Source: Mycobacterium ahvazicum (GTDB taxonomy: Bacteria > Actinomycetota > Actinomycetes > Mycobacteriales > Mycobacteriaceae). From it: a stretch of DNA of 64,000 bases. The stretch is taken from positions 558,001 to 622,000 of the forward strand of contig NZ_FXEG02000005.1 of the NCBI RefSeq assembly GCF_900176255.2, written 5' to 3'. Below the pieces are notes generated by a model, which worked only from the letters and a program-made list of their open reading frames with translations, did not search any database and was not told the origin of the DNA. Both the position numbers and the translations under genes were made by a program. Of the stretch, positions 16,504-24,833 are shown piece after piece (position 1 is the stretch's first letter; every line of letters begins with the position of its first letter).

Positions 16504-18081
16504 TCAGAACACCACCGGTTGCTGAAATTCGCCCCAGACCGCCTTGAGTGCGGAAACCATTTCTCCGACCGTGCAGTAGGCGTTGGCACAGTCGATCAAC
16601 TTGTGCATCAGGTTGTCGTCTCCCTCGGCGGCACGCGACAAGGCCGCAAGGCTGGATTGCACTGCGGCCGAGTCTCTTTCAGCCTTGACCTTGGACAGCC
16701 GTTTGAGCTGCAGATCACGCCCTTCGGCGTCGAGTTCGTAGGTGACGACATCGTGTTCGGGCTCCTCGGTCACGAACCGGTTGACCCCGACGACCGGTCG
16801 CGTACCGGCTTCGACGTCACGATGCAAGTTGAAGGCTTCGTCAGCGATCAGGCCCTGCAGGTATCCGTCCTCGATGGCATGGACCATGCCGCCGTGCCGC
16901 TCCAGGTCGGACATGATCTCGATGATGCGTTCCTCGGTGGCGTCGGTCAGCGCCTCCACGAAATACGAGCCGCCCAGCGGGTCGGCTACGCTGGCGACGC
17001 CCGTTTCGTGCGCCAGGATCTGCTGGGTGCGCAGCGCCAGCGTCGTGGTCTCCTCGGTGGGCAGGGCGAACGGCTCGTCCCAGGCCGCGGTGAACATCGA
17101 CTGGACCCCGCCCAGCACCGCGGCCATCGCCTCGTAGGCCACCCGGACGATGTTGTTGTGGGCCTGCGGCGCGTACAGCGATGCGCCACCGCAGACGCAA
17201 CCGAAACGGAACATCGCCGCCTTGGCGGTAGTCGCTCCATAACGTTCTTGCACGATGGTCGCCCAACGGCGCCGTCCCGCACGGTATTTGGCGATCTCTT
17301 CGAAGAAATCGCCGTGCGTGTAGAAGAAAAACGAGATCTGCGGGGCGAACTGGTCGATGGTCATCCGGCCGCGCTCCACGACGGTGTCGCAGTAGGTCAC
17401 CCCGTCGGCCAGGGTGAAGGCCATCTCCTGCACCGCGTTGGCGCCGGCGTCGCGGAAGTGCGCTCCGGCCACCGAAATGGCGTTGAACCGCGGCACCTCG
17501 GCCGCACAGAACTCGATGGTGTCGGCGATCAGCCGCAGCGACGGTTCCGGCGGCCAGATCCACGTTCCGCGCGAGGCGTACTCCTTGAGGATGTCGTTCT
17601 GAATGGTGCCGGTGAGCTTCGCCCGCGGAATCCCTTTTTTCTCCGCGGCAGCGACGTAGAACGCCAGCAGGATCGCCGCCGTCCCGTTGATCGTCATGCT
17701 TGTGCTGAGCGTGTCCAGCGGGATCCCGTCGAACAAGATCTCGAAGTCGGCCAGGGTGTCGACCGCGACGCCGACCCGGCCGACCTCCTCACCGAACTCG
17801 GGGTCGTCGGAGTCGTATCCGCATTGAGTGGGCAGGTCGAGTGCCACCGACAGCCCGGTCCCGCCTTGTTCCAGCAGGTAACGGTAGCGACGGTTGGATT
17901 CCTCGGCGGTGCCGAAGCCGGAGTACTGGCGGAAAGTCCACAACTTGCCGCGATAGCCGGACGCGAAGTTGCCCCGGGTGAAGGGGAACTCTCCGGGCGC
18001 CGGAGGCTCCGCGCTCCTATCCGCCGGCCCGTATACGGGCTGCAGCGGGATACCAGAGGGAGTGTGGGCCGTATTATCCAT
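16504..18081 (-). CDS. B12-dependent acyl-CoA mutase, large (substrate-binding) subunit, divergent active site
   Basis: A 525-residue TIM-barrel chain of the methylmalonyl-CoA mutase family. It keeps RQYSGF (Tyr53, matching the substrate Tyr89 of methylmalonyl-CoA mutase), the Arg171 equivalent in SRGTW and His208. It differs where the family has Tyr-His: here Ala207-His208. The usual Gln-Thr before the Gly turn is replaced by Cys295-Val-Cys297. The Tyr and Arg point to a substrate with a carboxylate, while the other changes argue against plain methylmalonyl-CoA. ATG 18081 is preferred to the far upstream start at 18159, since a promoter lies in between. First gene of a four-gene operon. Confidence 0.85.
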   Translation of the reverse strand: MDNTAHTPSGIPLQPVYGPADRSAEPPAPGEFPFTRGNFASGYRGKLWTFRQYSGFGTAEESNRRYRYLLEQGGTGLSVALDLPTQCGYDSDDPEFGEEVGRVGVAVDTLADFEILFDGIPLDTLSTSMTINGTAAILLAFYVAAAEKKGIPRAKLTGTIQNDILKEYASRGTWIWPPEPSLRLIADTIEFCAAEVPRFNAISVAGAHFRDAGANAVQEMAFTLADGVTYCDTVVERGRMTIDQFAPQISFFFYTHGDFFEEIAKYRAGRRRWATIVQERYGATTAKAAMFRFGCVCGGASLYAPQAHNNIVRVAYEAMAAVLGGVQSMFTAAWDEPFALPTEETTTLALRTQQILAHETGVASVADPLGGSYFVEALTDATEERIIEIMSDLERHGGMVHAIEDGYLQGLIADEAFNLHRDVEAGTRPVVGVNRFVTEEPEHDVVTYELDAEGRDLQLKRLSKVKAERDSAAVQSSLAALSRAAEGDDNLMHKLIDCANAYCTVGEMVSALKAVWGEFQQPVVF

Positions 18082-18089
18082 CGATGAAT

Positions 18090-18118
18090 AACGTACTTGC
18101 AAAAAAAGAGAATGCCAA
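18090..18118 (-). promoter_or_regulatory. Promoter of the mutase operon, near-leaderless
   Basis: On the minus strand TTGGCA (18118-18113) and TACGTT (18095-18090) are spaced by 17 bases. The predicted start lies 2-3 bases before ATG 18081, and there is no ribosome-binding sequence, so the transcript is probably leaderless or nearly so. Confidence 0.5.
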
Positions 18119-18170
18119 TACCACGCGCTGATCAGGTCAAATACCTGACTGGGCTGCACAGAGGAGGCGA

Positions 18171-18509
18171 ATGGCCGACAACAGGCTCGCCGACCGCACG
18201 GTGGTGATATCCGGCGGCAGCCGGGGCATCGGACTCGCCATCGGAATCGGCGCGGCCCGCCGGGGCGCCAACGTGGTGCTGCTGGCCAAGACCGACACCC
18301 CGCATCCCCGCCTGCCGGGGACGGTGCACACCGCGGCCGCCGAGATCGAGGCCGCCGGCGCTAAGGCGCTCGCGGTCGTCGGCGACGTCCGCCGTGAAGA
18401 GGATGTGGAGCGCGCGGTCGACTCCGCTGTGCTGAAATCCGCCCGTGTCACCGACCTCTCTCGTTATGGCGGCGGCGAGCAGCCGATACCCGACCTTTTC
18501 CTCGATTGA
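18171..18509 (+). pseudogene. Short-chain dehydrogenase with in-frame internal deletion
   Basis: A 112-residue remnant. Residues 1-86 are a normal SDR start (TVVISGGSRGIGLAIGIGAA cofactor loop, then AAAEIEAAGAKALAVVGDVR). The frame then runs directly into RVTDLSRYGGGEQPIPDLF, which resembles the extreme C terminus of HSDL2-like SDRs. The whole middle, with the Asn-Ala-Gly strand and the Ser-Tyr-Lys catalytic triad, is missing; relatives are about 270-290 residues. The reading frame is preserved, so a short protein could be made but cannot be a dehydrogenase. Divergent from the mutase operon and directly ahead of the amidase gene. Confidence 0.75.
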
Positions 18510-18559
18510 CAACTAAGCTGCTGGGCGCACCGACCGCCGACTACCCCGACGAGGTCGAA

Positions 18560-20089
18560 ATGACGGTTTCCCGGCCATCGGCAGCCGATATCGACGCTGC
18601 TGCACAGTATTTCGGCTTTCACCTTAACGCCGAGGAACGACCGGGTTACCTGGCAGCCGTTGAGCAGACACTGGCCTCTTACGACGTGGTCGACGCGCTC
18701 TACGAGAAATTCGCACGTCCGCAAGTGCCGGAACGCGCATACCAGTTCCCGCAACCGGCCGATAACCCGCTGGGCGCCTGGTACGTGACCACCGAGATCA
18801 CATCCGGCGCGGATGGCCCGTTGTCGGGACGATCGGTGGCGATCAAGGACAACATCGCGGTCGCCGGGATTCCGATGATGAACGGGTCGCGGGCGCTGGA
18901 GGGTTACCTCCCCGGGCGCGACGCGACGGTGGTCGAGCGGCTGCTGGCAGCGGGGGCCACGATCGCGGGCAAGAGCGTCTGCGAAGACCTGTGCTGTTCG
19001 GGCTCCAGCTTCACACCGGCCTCCGGTCCAGTGCGCAATCCCTGGGATACCGATCGCGAGACAGGCGGATCATCCTGTGGCAGTGCAGCATTGGTTGCCA
19101 GTGGCCAAGTCGACCTGGCCCTCGGTGGCGACCAGGGCGGCTCCATCCGCATCCCCGCCTCGCTGTGCGGCATCGTCGGGCACAAGCCGACGCACGGATT
19201 GGTCCCCTACACCGGCGCGTTCCCGATCGAGCGAACGGTCGATCACCTCGGCCCCATGACACGCACCGTCGCCGACGCTGCGCTGTTGCTCACGGTGCTG
19301 GCCGGAGCCGACGGAAACGACCCGCGCCAGTGCACGGAGCCGGTGGCGGTCGACTACCGGGCCGCACTCACCGGCGACGTGACCGGTTTGCGGGTGGGCA
19401 TCCTGCTGGAAGGATTCGGATGGCCCGGTTCGCCGCCGGCGGTCGACGACGCAGTACGATCCGCAGTCCAGCGATTCGGCGAAATAGGCTGCAGTATTGG
19501 CGAAGTCAGCGTGCCTTGGCACCTGAGCGCCCTGCACATACTTGCCGTCATCCTCACCGACGGCGGCACGGCGCAGATGTTGGACGGCAACGGGTACGGG
19601 TCCGGCGTAAAGGGGCGCTATGACCCAGAACTCGTGGCGCACTTCGCAACACAGCGAGTTGCCAAGGCCGATGAACTCGCCAGCACGGTCAAGGTCGCCG
19701 CGCTGACCGGCCACTATGGGCTACACACGCTGGGTGGAGCGTCGTATGCCAAGGCGCGCAATCTGATACCGCGGGTCAGTGCCGCCTACGACGAGGCGCT
19801 GGCGCGTTACGATGTGCTGGCCATGCCGACCGTGCCGGGTCTCGCCAATCTGCTGCCACAGGGCGGACCGCGAGACGTCGCCCTGATCCCACGGGCCATG
19901 GGTAAGGCCTTCAACACCGGGCCGATGGATATCACCGGTCATCCGGCGATATCGGTGCCGGCCGGCCTGGTCGACGGGCTGCCAGTAGGAATGATGCTGG
20001 TGGGCAAGCTCTTCGACGACGCGACCGTGCTCAGGCTCGCCGACGCGTTCGAATCGCTGTGCGGCGGCTTTCCGGTGGCACCGGGTTGA
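18560..20089 (+). CDS. Amidase signature family enzyme (Rhodococcus amidase-like)
   Basis: A 509-residue amidase that closely resembles the aliphatic/aromatic amidases found beside nitrile hydratases in Rhodococcus. The Ser-Ser-Lys triad is present: Lys in VAIKDNIAVAG, Ser in GGSSCGSAAL and the nucleophile Ser in GGDQGGSIRIPASLCG. The GLVPYTGAFPIERTVDHLGP stretch is typical. A TTG at 18506 overlapping the SDR-remnant stop would allow coupled translation, but relatives begin at the position of ATG 18560. No nitrile hydratase genes are in the window, so it probably hydrolyses free amides or an amide-bearing xenobiotic. Confidence 0.9.
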   Translation: MTVSRPSAADIDAAAQYFGFHLNAEERPGYLAAVEQTLASYDVVDALYEKFARPQVPERAYQFPQPADNPLGAWYVTTEITSGADGPLSGRSVAIKDNIAVAGIPMMNGSRALEGYLPGRDATVVERLLAAGATIAGKSVCEDLCCSGSSFTPASGPVRNPWDTDRETGGSSCGSAALVASGQVDLALGGDQGGSIRIPASLCGIVGHKPTHGLVPYTGAFPIERTVDHLGPMTRTVADAALLLTVLAGADGNDPRQCTEPVAVDYRAALTGDVTGLRVGILLEGFGWPGSPPAVDDAVRSAVQRFGEIGCSIGEVSVPWHLSALHILAVILTDGGTAQMLDGNGYGSGVKGRYDPELVAHFATQRVAKADELASTVKVAALTGHYGLHTLGGASYAKARNLIPRVSAAYDEALARYDVLAMPTVPGLANLLPQGGPRDVALIPRAMGKAFNTGPMDITGHPAISVPAGLVDGLPVGMMLVGKLFDDATVLRLADAFESLCGGFPVAPG

Positions 20090-20099
20090 GATCATAAAT

Positions 20100-20906
20100 T
20101 CATGCGCGGCAGATGATTTCGCCGTGCGGGATCGCCAACCAACCGTCTTTGGCGGCGGCCCACTGTCGCCATGCCGCCGAGATCTCCTCGAGCTGCGCGG
20201 TGGTCGCCAGGCCGAACCGTAGTATGTCGCCGGCGATGCCGGAGTGCAGGATGCGGTCGGCCCACATGCCACCCCACCATTGGCGGGTCTCGGCCGTGGC
20301 ATAGCACCAGAGGCTTCCCGCGGGCCTGACGTCGTCGAAGCCCGCTTCCAGCGCCCACGACAACAGCCGTCGGCCCGCGTCCGGCTCACCGCCGTTGGCA
20401 CGCGCGGCCTGCTGGTAGATATCGCGCCAAAAGTCCAGTGCCGCAAGGCATGGATACCAGCTGAACCCCGCATAGTCGGCATCTCGAGCAGCCACTATGC
20501 CGCCCGGCACACACACCCGGCGCATCTCGCGTAGCGCCCGTACCGGATCGGCGACGTGCTGCAACACCTGGTGCGCGTGCACGACATCGAACGTGTCGTC
20601 GGCGATGTCGAGCCGCTCGACGTCGGCGGTCGCGAACGAGACGTTGGACAGGTTGTGTCGCTGCGCCTCCGCGCGGGCCACGTCGAGGACGTCGGCGAAT
20701 TGGTCGATGGCCGTGACCGGTCCGGGCGCCACGATGTCGGCGAGGTCGGCGGTGATCGTGCCGGGGCCGCAGCCGACGTCGAGCAACGACTGCCCGGGCT
20801 TCAGGTACGCCAGCAGGTAGCCCGCGGAATCCTGCGCCGTGCGTCGCTGATGACTGCGCAGCACCGACTCGTGATGTCCGTGCGTGTAAGTGGCCCGGTC
20901 GTGCAT
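20100..20906 (-). CDS. Class I SAM-dependent methyltransferase
   Basis: A 268-residue methyltransferase. Motif I is LDVGCGPGTITADLA, followed by the acidic VTAIDQF, motif II-like FDVVHAHQVLQHVADP and LREMRRVCVPGG. The C-terminal part (WYPCLAALDFWRDIYQQAARANG, WWGGMWADR) is shared with a group of actinobacterial methyltransferases of unknown substrate. It follows the VanX-like gene on the same strand but a strong hairpin separates them. Convergent with the amidase gene, 10 bases apart. Substrate not predictable. Confidence 0.82.
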   Translation of the reverse strand: MHDRATYTHGHHESVLRSHQRRTAQDSAGYLLAYLKPGQSLLDVGCGPGTITADLADIVAPGPVTAIDQFADVLDVARAEAQRHNLSNVSFATADVERLDIADDTFDVVHAHQVLQHVADPVRALREMRRVCVPGGIVAARDADYAGFSWYPCLAALDFWRDIYQQAARANGGEPDAGRRLLSWALEAGFDDVRPAGSLWCYATAETRQWWGGMWADRILHSGIAGDILRFGLATTAQLEEISAAWRQWAAAKDGWLAIPHGEIICRA

Positions 20907-20944
20907 GCCGCAAGCCTACCGGCGTGCGGTCACATTATGAAACT

Positions 20945-20967
20945 ACCGTCTCGCTATATGAGACGGT
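20945..20967 (-). terminator. Intrinsic-type hairpin after the VanX-like gene
   Basis: ACCGTCTC and GAGACGGT form a perfect 8-bp stem around a 7-base loop, starting at the last base of the stop codon. On the minus strand it is followed by TAGTTTC, a weak U tract. Probably ends the VanX-like transcript. Confidence 0.55.
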
Positions 20968-21668
20968 TAGTCGACCGGGACATCGAGGATCGGGCGGTCG
21001 ACGCCGGCCCCGGGACCGTCGAAATGCCACCACTCACCCGCGTACGGGGACAATCCGCCATACTTCATCGCGTCGCGTAACCGGGCCCGATTCGCCTGGG
21101 CGTCCGCGCTGACTCCCTGAGTGGCGAATGCCGTTGCGCGCGGGGTGAAATCGTCGAAGTCGGTGCCCATGTCGGCCAGGCACAGCCCGCCGGCGTGACG
21201 CTCCGGTGGGCACTGTGGCTGCACGCTGGTGAATGTCACGTCCACCGAACGTCCCGACTCATGGCTGTGCGCGTACGGACCCGGCCGTGCCACCCAGGCC
21301 GGGTTGGGAACCACATTGAACATCCGGACCTGGACGTCGTGCGGACGGTAGCAATCCCAGAACACCAGTAGATGCCCTTGCGGGCGTAGTGCCGACGCGG
21401 CGGTCGCTAGGCCCGCAGACATGGACTGGTGCACAAGACATCGGGCGTCGGCGGGATACAGCTGCGTGCCGGTGAAATTGTTGGTCGTCGCGTAGCGTAG
21501 ATCGATGATCGCGTCGGGAACGACGGTGCGAACGTCGACGAAACCGGCCGCGCGCGCCGCGTCGCTGACGGGCGGCACGTCGGGACTCGCGTGTCCGGTT
21601 ACGACTCCGAACAGCGCGATAAAACCGTCGGCTAGCGCAACCGCGAGGACCAGGCGCACACATCGCAT
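20967..21668 (-). CDS. Secreted D-alanyl-D-alanine dipeptidase (VanX/DdpX family)
   Basis: A 233-residue M15D metallopeptidase. A signal peptide occupies about residues 1-27 (CVRLVLAVALADGFIALFG, cleavage near GHA-SP). The zinc motif SHESGRSVDV gives His and Asp ligands and EWWHFD gives the catalytic Glu and last His ligand. VanX enzymes cleave D-Ala-D-Ala; with a signal peptide this one would act outside the membrane on peptidoglycan-derived dipeptide, for recycling rather than vancomycin resistance. No VanH or VanA homologue lies nearby. The start is ATG 21668, one codon inside a TTG. Confidence 0.83.
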   Translation of the reverse strand: MRCVRLVLAVALADGFIALFGVVTGHASPDVPPVSDAARAAGFVDVRTVVPDAIIDLRYATTNNFTGTQLYPADARCLVHQSMSAGLATAASALRPQGHLLVFWDCYRPHDVQVRMFNVVPNPAWVARPGPYAHSHESGRSVDVTFTSVQPQCPPERHAGGLCLADMGTDFDDFTPRATAFATQGVSADAQANRARLRDAMKYGGLSPYAGEWWHFDGPGAGVDRPILDVPVD

Positions 21669-22024
21669 CAAGCCATTGTCGCGGCCGGCCGTCGATTAGC
21701 CCGGTAGGACGGCGAAAATCTCCGGCGATCACCCGTTTCGGCCCGAAGGCGCGGAGGCGGGTATCGAGCCGCAGGGTTTACGAACGTTCCATGTCGGGAT
21801 GCTGAGACACGAAATCCCGAACGAGATTTCGGCGGCGGTGGCAATGTCATTTAACTGCCGACATCTTTAACAAAAAGTCGCGCGCGCATCGACGGTGTGA
21901 GCTGGATTGCACCCGACGCGGCGTGTGATTTGCCTAACTGTCTGCTAATTATAGGCGCCGTCGTTCACTAATCTTGATACGTTCTGGGCTGTATCTTTGG
22001 CAGGAATTTAGCGTCAGGAAGTAA
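21669..22024. other. Non-coding region with an inverted repeat
   Basis: About 356 bases between divergent genes for the VanX-like and secreted proteins. CGAAATC at 21810-21816 and GATTTCG at 21825-21831 form a 7-bp inverted repeat with an 8-base loop, a possible operator. The right part (from about 21840) is AT-rich compared with its surroundings, as expected for a promoter of the secreted-protein gene. No RNA gene recognised. Confidence 0.4.
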
Positions 22025-22522
22025 ATGCGAAGAAGTATCGCGCTGTTGTTCGTTGGCGCCAATATGGCTGCGACGGCGACATTCTGGGGCGCAACGGGAG
22101 TTGCGACGGCGGATGCCAGTTCGGGTGGCACGCTGGTGCCCTTGACCCCGAAATTCCGGGCGTGCGACTTCACCTGGGCGGTCAATGTACCGACGATGGG
22201 CAAGGGCAGCGGCCAGGCCGTCATCAGCAGAGCCGCGTCCAACACGGTCGTCGCGCAGGTGCAACTGATTGCGGCCGAGCCAGGAGCCCATTACAACGTC
22301 AGGATGATTCAGTCACCCCGGACTTCGGCAGGCTGCGGAGCCGGCGACGTCGGAGTCAGCGCCGGCGGCCTGGACACCGACGGCAGCGGGGCGGGCACGA
22401 CGACACTGGAAGGCCCGCTCGCCGCAAATTCCACCGGCGTATGGGTTTTCGTTGACCGCCCTTCGCCGCACTCGCAGACACCGATTGACTTCTACACCTC
22501 GGAAATTGTCACGCCGATCTAG
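22025..22522 (+). CDS. Secreted protein of unknown function
   Basis: A 165-residue protein with a Sec signal peptide (MRRSIALLFVGANMAATATF, likely cleavage after VATADA). The mature part is rich in Gly, Ser and Thr. It has only two Cys, in RACDFTWAV and SAGCGAGDV, which could form a disulfide, and ends in a beta-rich segment VWVFVDRPSPHSQTPIDFYT. The pattern resembles small mycobacterial exported proteins; no enzyme motif is visible. It is flanked by the VanX-like gene (divergent) and the P450 gene (convergent, 6 bases away). Confidence 0.7.
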   Translation: MRRSIALLFVGANMAATATFWGATGVATADASSGGTLVPLTPKFRACDFTWAVNVPTMGKGSGQAVISRAASNTVVAQVQLIAAEPGAHYNVRMIQSPRTSAGCGAGDVGVSAGGLDTDGSGAGTTTLEGPLAANSTGVWVFVDRPSPHSQTPIDFYTSEIVTPI

Positions 22523-22528
22523 TGGCCT

Positions 22529-23809
22529 CTAATTCGCCGCGGTGAATTCGATATGCAACTCGGTGAGCCCGCGCAGCAAGAACGTGGGCGTGTACCCGTA
22601 GCGCCGGTCGGATGGCGCCCCATGCTTGGCCTCGCTGATCGCGATGCTGCGGGTGCGATCGAGTAGCCGGTTGACCGTGACGTGTCCTTCCACCCGCGCG
22701 AGCGGTGCACCCGCGCAGGTGTGGATCCCCCGGCCGAAGGCGATGTGCTCACGCACGTTTTTCCGGTCGATCTGAAACTCGTTGGGACTGTCAAACTTCC
22801 GCGGATCGCGGTTGGCCGCGCCCAGGCACAGCATCAGCACCGTGCCCGCCGGAATGTGCACACCACCGAGCGTGGTGGTCTTGCGCGCCAGACGGAAGTC
22901 GACCTTCGTCGGGCTCTGCATGCGCAACGCCTCCTCGATGAATGTGGCGACGAGGTCTCTGTCTTCGCGCAACCGCTGCTGCAATTCCGGCTGATCACCG
23001 AGCACCTGTACGGCCGAACTCAGCAGCTTGGTCACCGTCTCCTGTCCCGCGGCGAACAGGAAGGTGGCCGGCCTGACCACCTCCAGCAACGGCGGGGTCG
23101 ACCCGTCGGGGTAGGTGGCGGTGGCCAGTCCGGTGAGCACGTCCTCGCGCGGACGTTCGCGACGCTCGGCGATGTAACCGCTGAACAAGTCGTCGAGGTA
23201 TTGCAGTGGATTGCTCCCCACCGGCTCGTGGTCCAGCGCGCCCACCCGGGTGCCCGGTGCGGTGCCCGCCCCGAGATTGCGGCGAATCTCCGCGCGATCC
23301 TCGTCCGGAACGCCGAGCAGATCGGCGATCGCCAGCGTCGCGAACGGCTTCGCGTACTCGCCGAGGAACTCGCAGCGACCGTTGGCGATGAACTCGTCGA
23401 TCTGCCGATCCGCCAGCTGCCAGATGTAGTCCTTGTTTTCCTGCAGCCGGCGCGGTGTCAGCAGCCGCCCCAACAGCGAACGCGCCTTTTCGTGTTCGGG
23501 CGGGTCCATGACGACCATGTGTTCGAAGATCGGGAACTCGTGGCGATGCGCTTCGATCTGCTCGCTGATGTTGTCGCCCTCCGGGGTGAACGGCAGCGGC
23601 GGGAAGGGGCCGCCGATCGCGTTGACCGCGGAGAACGAATCGACGTCTTTGAACGCGGTGTGGACTTCCTGGTAGCCGGTGACGGCGACGACGCCGTGAT
23701 GCGGCTCCCGGAACACCGGACCCTGCTCCCGCAGATAGTCCCAGTACGCGTAGGGATCCTGGGCGGTGGCGGCGTCGGTGAAGTAGTCGACGTCGGCGAG
23801 ATCGGTCAT
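22529..23809 (-). CDS. Cytochrome P450 (ferredoxin-linked)
   Basis: A 426-residue bacterial P450. The I-helix motif is FAAGQETVTKL, the ExxR motif lies in EEALRM, and the heme loop is FGRGIHTCAGAPLAR with the thiolate Cys. ATG 23809 follows GAAAGGATT; the frame extends to 23848 without support. It is 22 bases downstream of a 3Fe-4S ferredoxin gene, its probable electron donor. Across the divergent promoter is a TetR gene with an operator, so the pair is likely substrate-induced. Oxidises an unknown lipophilic compound; not closely related to the three other P450s in the window. Confidence 0.92.
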   Translation of the reverse strand: MTDLADVDYFTDAATAQDPYAYWDYLREQGPVFREPHHGVVAVTGYQEVHTAFKDVDSFSAVNAIGGPFPPLPFTPEGDNISEQIEAHRHEFPIFEHMVVMDPPEHEKARSLLGRLLTPRRLQENKDYIWQLADRQIDEFIANGRCEFLGEYAKPFATLAIADLLGVPDEDRAEIRRNLGAGTAPGTRVGALDHEPVGSNPLQYLDDLFSGYIAERRERPREDVLTGLATATYPDGSTPPLLEVVRPATFLFAAGQETVTKLLSSAVQVLGDQPELQQRLREDRDLVATFIEEALRMQSPTKVDFRLARKTTTLGGVHIPAGTVLMLCLGAANRDPRKFDSPNEFQIDRKNVREHIAFGRGIHTCAGAPLARVEGHVTVNRLLDRTRSIAISEAKHGAPSDRRYGYTPTFLLRGLTELHIEFTAAN

Positions 23810-23831
23810 CGGTTCGAATCCTTTCCGGGAA

Positions 23832-24035
23832 CTACAGATCCGGCGCATCTTCGGCGACCACGCTGATGGCTTGGCGCGGACAAGCGGCTACCGCGGCTTC
23901 CACGCTGTGCCGCAACGACTCGGCCGGCCGCTCGTCGCAGGTCGCGACGTCGTCGCCAAGGTCGAAAACTTCGGGCGCGATCTCCAGGCAGAGCGCGTGC
24001 GCCTCACACAGGCGTGGATCCACCCGAACACGCAT
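23832..24035 (-). CDS. [3Fe-4S]-type ferredoxin
   Basis: A 67-residue ferredoxin of the P450 redox-partner type. The Cys pattern is CEAHALC plus a C-terminal ACPRQAI, giving three cluster Cys with His in place of the residue that would make a 4Fe-4S site, as in several mycobacterial P450 ferredoxins. The start is ATG 24035; an upstream in-frame ATG at 24065 would run close to the operator. First gene of a two-gene operon with the P450. Confidence 0.9.
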   Translation of the reverse strand: MRVRVDPRLCEAHALCLEIAPEVFDLGDDVATCDERPAESLRHSVEAAVAACPRQAISVVAEDAPDL

Positions 24036-24070
24036 CTGCGCCTCCGTCTCGTGTCTGCGCCTCAAATAAC

Positions 24071-24084
24071 TGATCGCTCGATCA
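24071..24084. promoter_or_regulatory. TetR operator copy A (autoregulatory/P450 promoter)
   Basis: TGATCGCTCGATCA is an almost perfect 14-bp palindrome in the 66-base gap between the ferredoxin-P450 operon and the divergent TetR gene, 18 bases before the TetR start. The same motif occurs at 24792-24805. Confidence 0.6.
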
Positions 24085-24101
24085 AATTGTTAGGATGCGG
24101 T

Positions 24102-24734
24102 ATGCCTACCACGCGCGGCACAGACCGGTCAAGCAAAACCTCGGCGCCGGCGGCGCGGCGCAACGACGCCGGCGCGCGCGCTAAACTGATCGAGGCGACC
24201 GCCCGCATCATGCGCGAGGAAGGTTATGCCGCAGCCACTTCCCGGCGGGTCGCCGCGACGGCCGGCGTCAAGCAGGCCCTGGTCTATTACTACTTTCCGA
24301 CGATGGACGACCTATTCGTCGAAGTGTTGCGCACCGGGGCGGAAGTCACCCTGAGCCGCATGCGCGCCTTGCTGTCCGACGACGATCCACTGCAGGCGCT
24401 GTGGCTGATCAACAGTGATTCGGCATTCACGACGCTCAACGCCGAATTTATGGCATTAGCCAACCATCGCAAGGTAATTGGAGCCGAGCTGAAGGCGTAT
24501 GCCGAACGTGTCCGCGACATCGAAACGGCCGCGGTCACGATGGTGCTCCGCGCCAACGGCGTCGACCTCGACGACTATCCGCCGATGGCGATTTCGATGC
24601 TGATCGCGCAGACCGCCCGCAGCCTGTGCAACGAGAGCGCCGTGGGTGTCACTCAGGGGCACGATGAATTGCGGTCATTCGTAGCACGTTTGATGGTTCT
24701 ACTCAAAACGCCCGCGCCGACACGGCGCGGCTAG
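24102..24734 (+). CDS. TetR-family regulator of the P450-ferredoxin/SDR locus
   Basis: A 210-residue regulator. The N-terminal tail (about 25 residues) is followed by the TetR helix-turn-helix: ATARIMREEGYAAATSRRVA, then VKQALVYYYFPTMDDLFVEVL. The C-terminal ligand domain is helical. ATG 24102 is chosen; the frame is open far upstream but that part overlaps the divergent ferredoxin gene. Copies of the palindrome TGATCGnnCGATCA lie on both sides of the gene (24071 and 24792). It therefore probably represses itself, the P450 operon and the downstream SDR gene. Confidence 0.88.
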   Translation: MPTTRGTDRSSKTSAPAARRNDAGARAKLIEATARIMREEGYAAATSRRVAATAGVKQALVYYYFPTMDDLFVEVLRTGAEVTLSRMRALLSDDDPLQALWLINSDSAFTTLNAEFMALANHRKVIGAELKAYAERVRDIETAAVTMVLRANGVDLDDYPPMAISMLIAQTARSLCNESAVGVTQGHDELRSFVARLMVLLKTPAPTRRG

Positions 24735-24791
24735 CATCGGCCGCTGCACGGCAGTGCTGTTGACAAGAGCGGACGATTGGTGCCAGGCTCC

Positions 24792-24805
24792 TGATCGATC
24801 GATCA
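24792..24805. promoter_or_regulatory. TetR operator copy B (SDR promoter)
   Basis: TGATCGATCGATCA is a perfect 14-bp palindrome located 29 bases before the SDR start. It differs from copy A (24071-24084) at one base. Its placement fits repression of the SDR gene by the neighbouring TetR protein. Confidence 0.6.
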
Positions 24806-24833
24806 GTATCAACCGAGCAACGAGGGTGCGGTC

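Noticed and set aside
18105..18120. Third copy of the GAGAAT...TATTCTC operator near the mutase promoter
   Set aside because: Only one half-site (GAGAAT) matches; the second half differs, so it is not counted as a copy.
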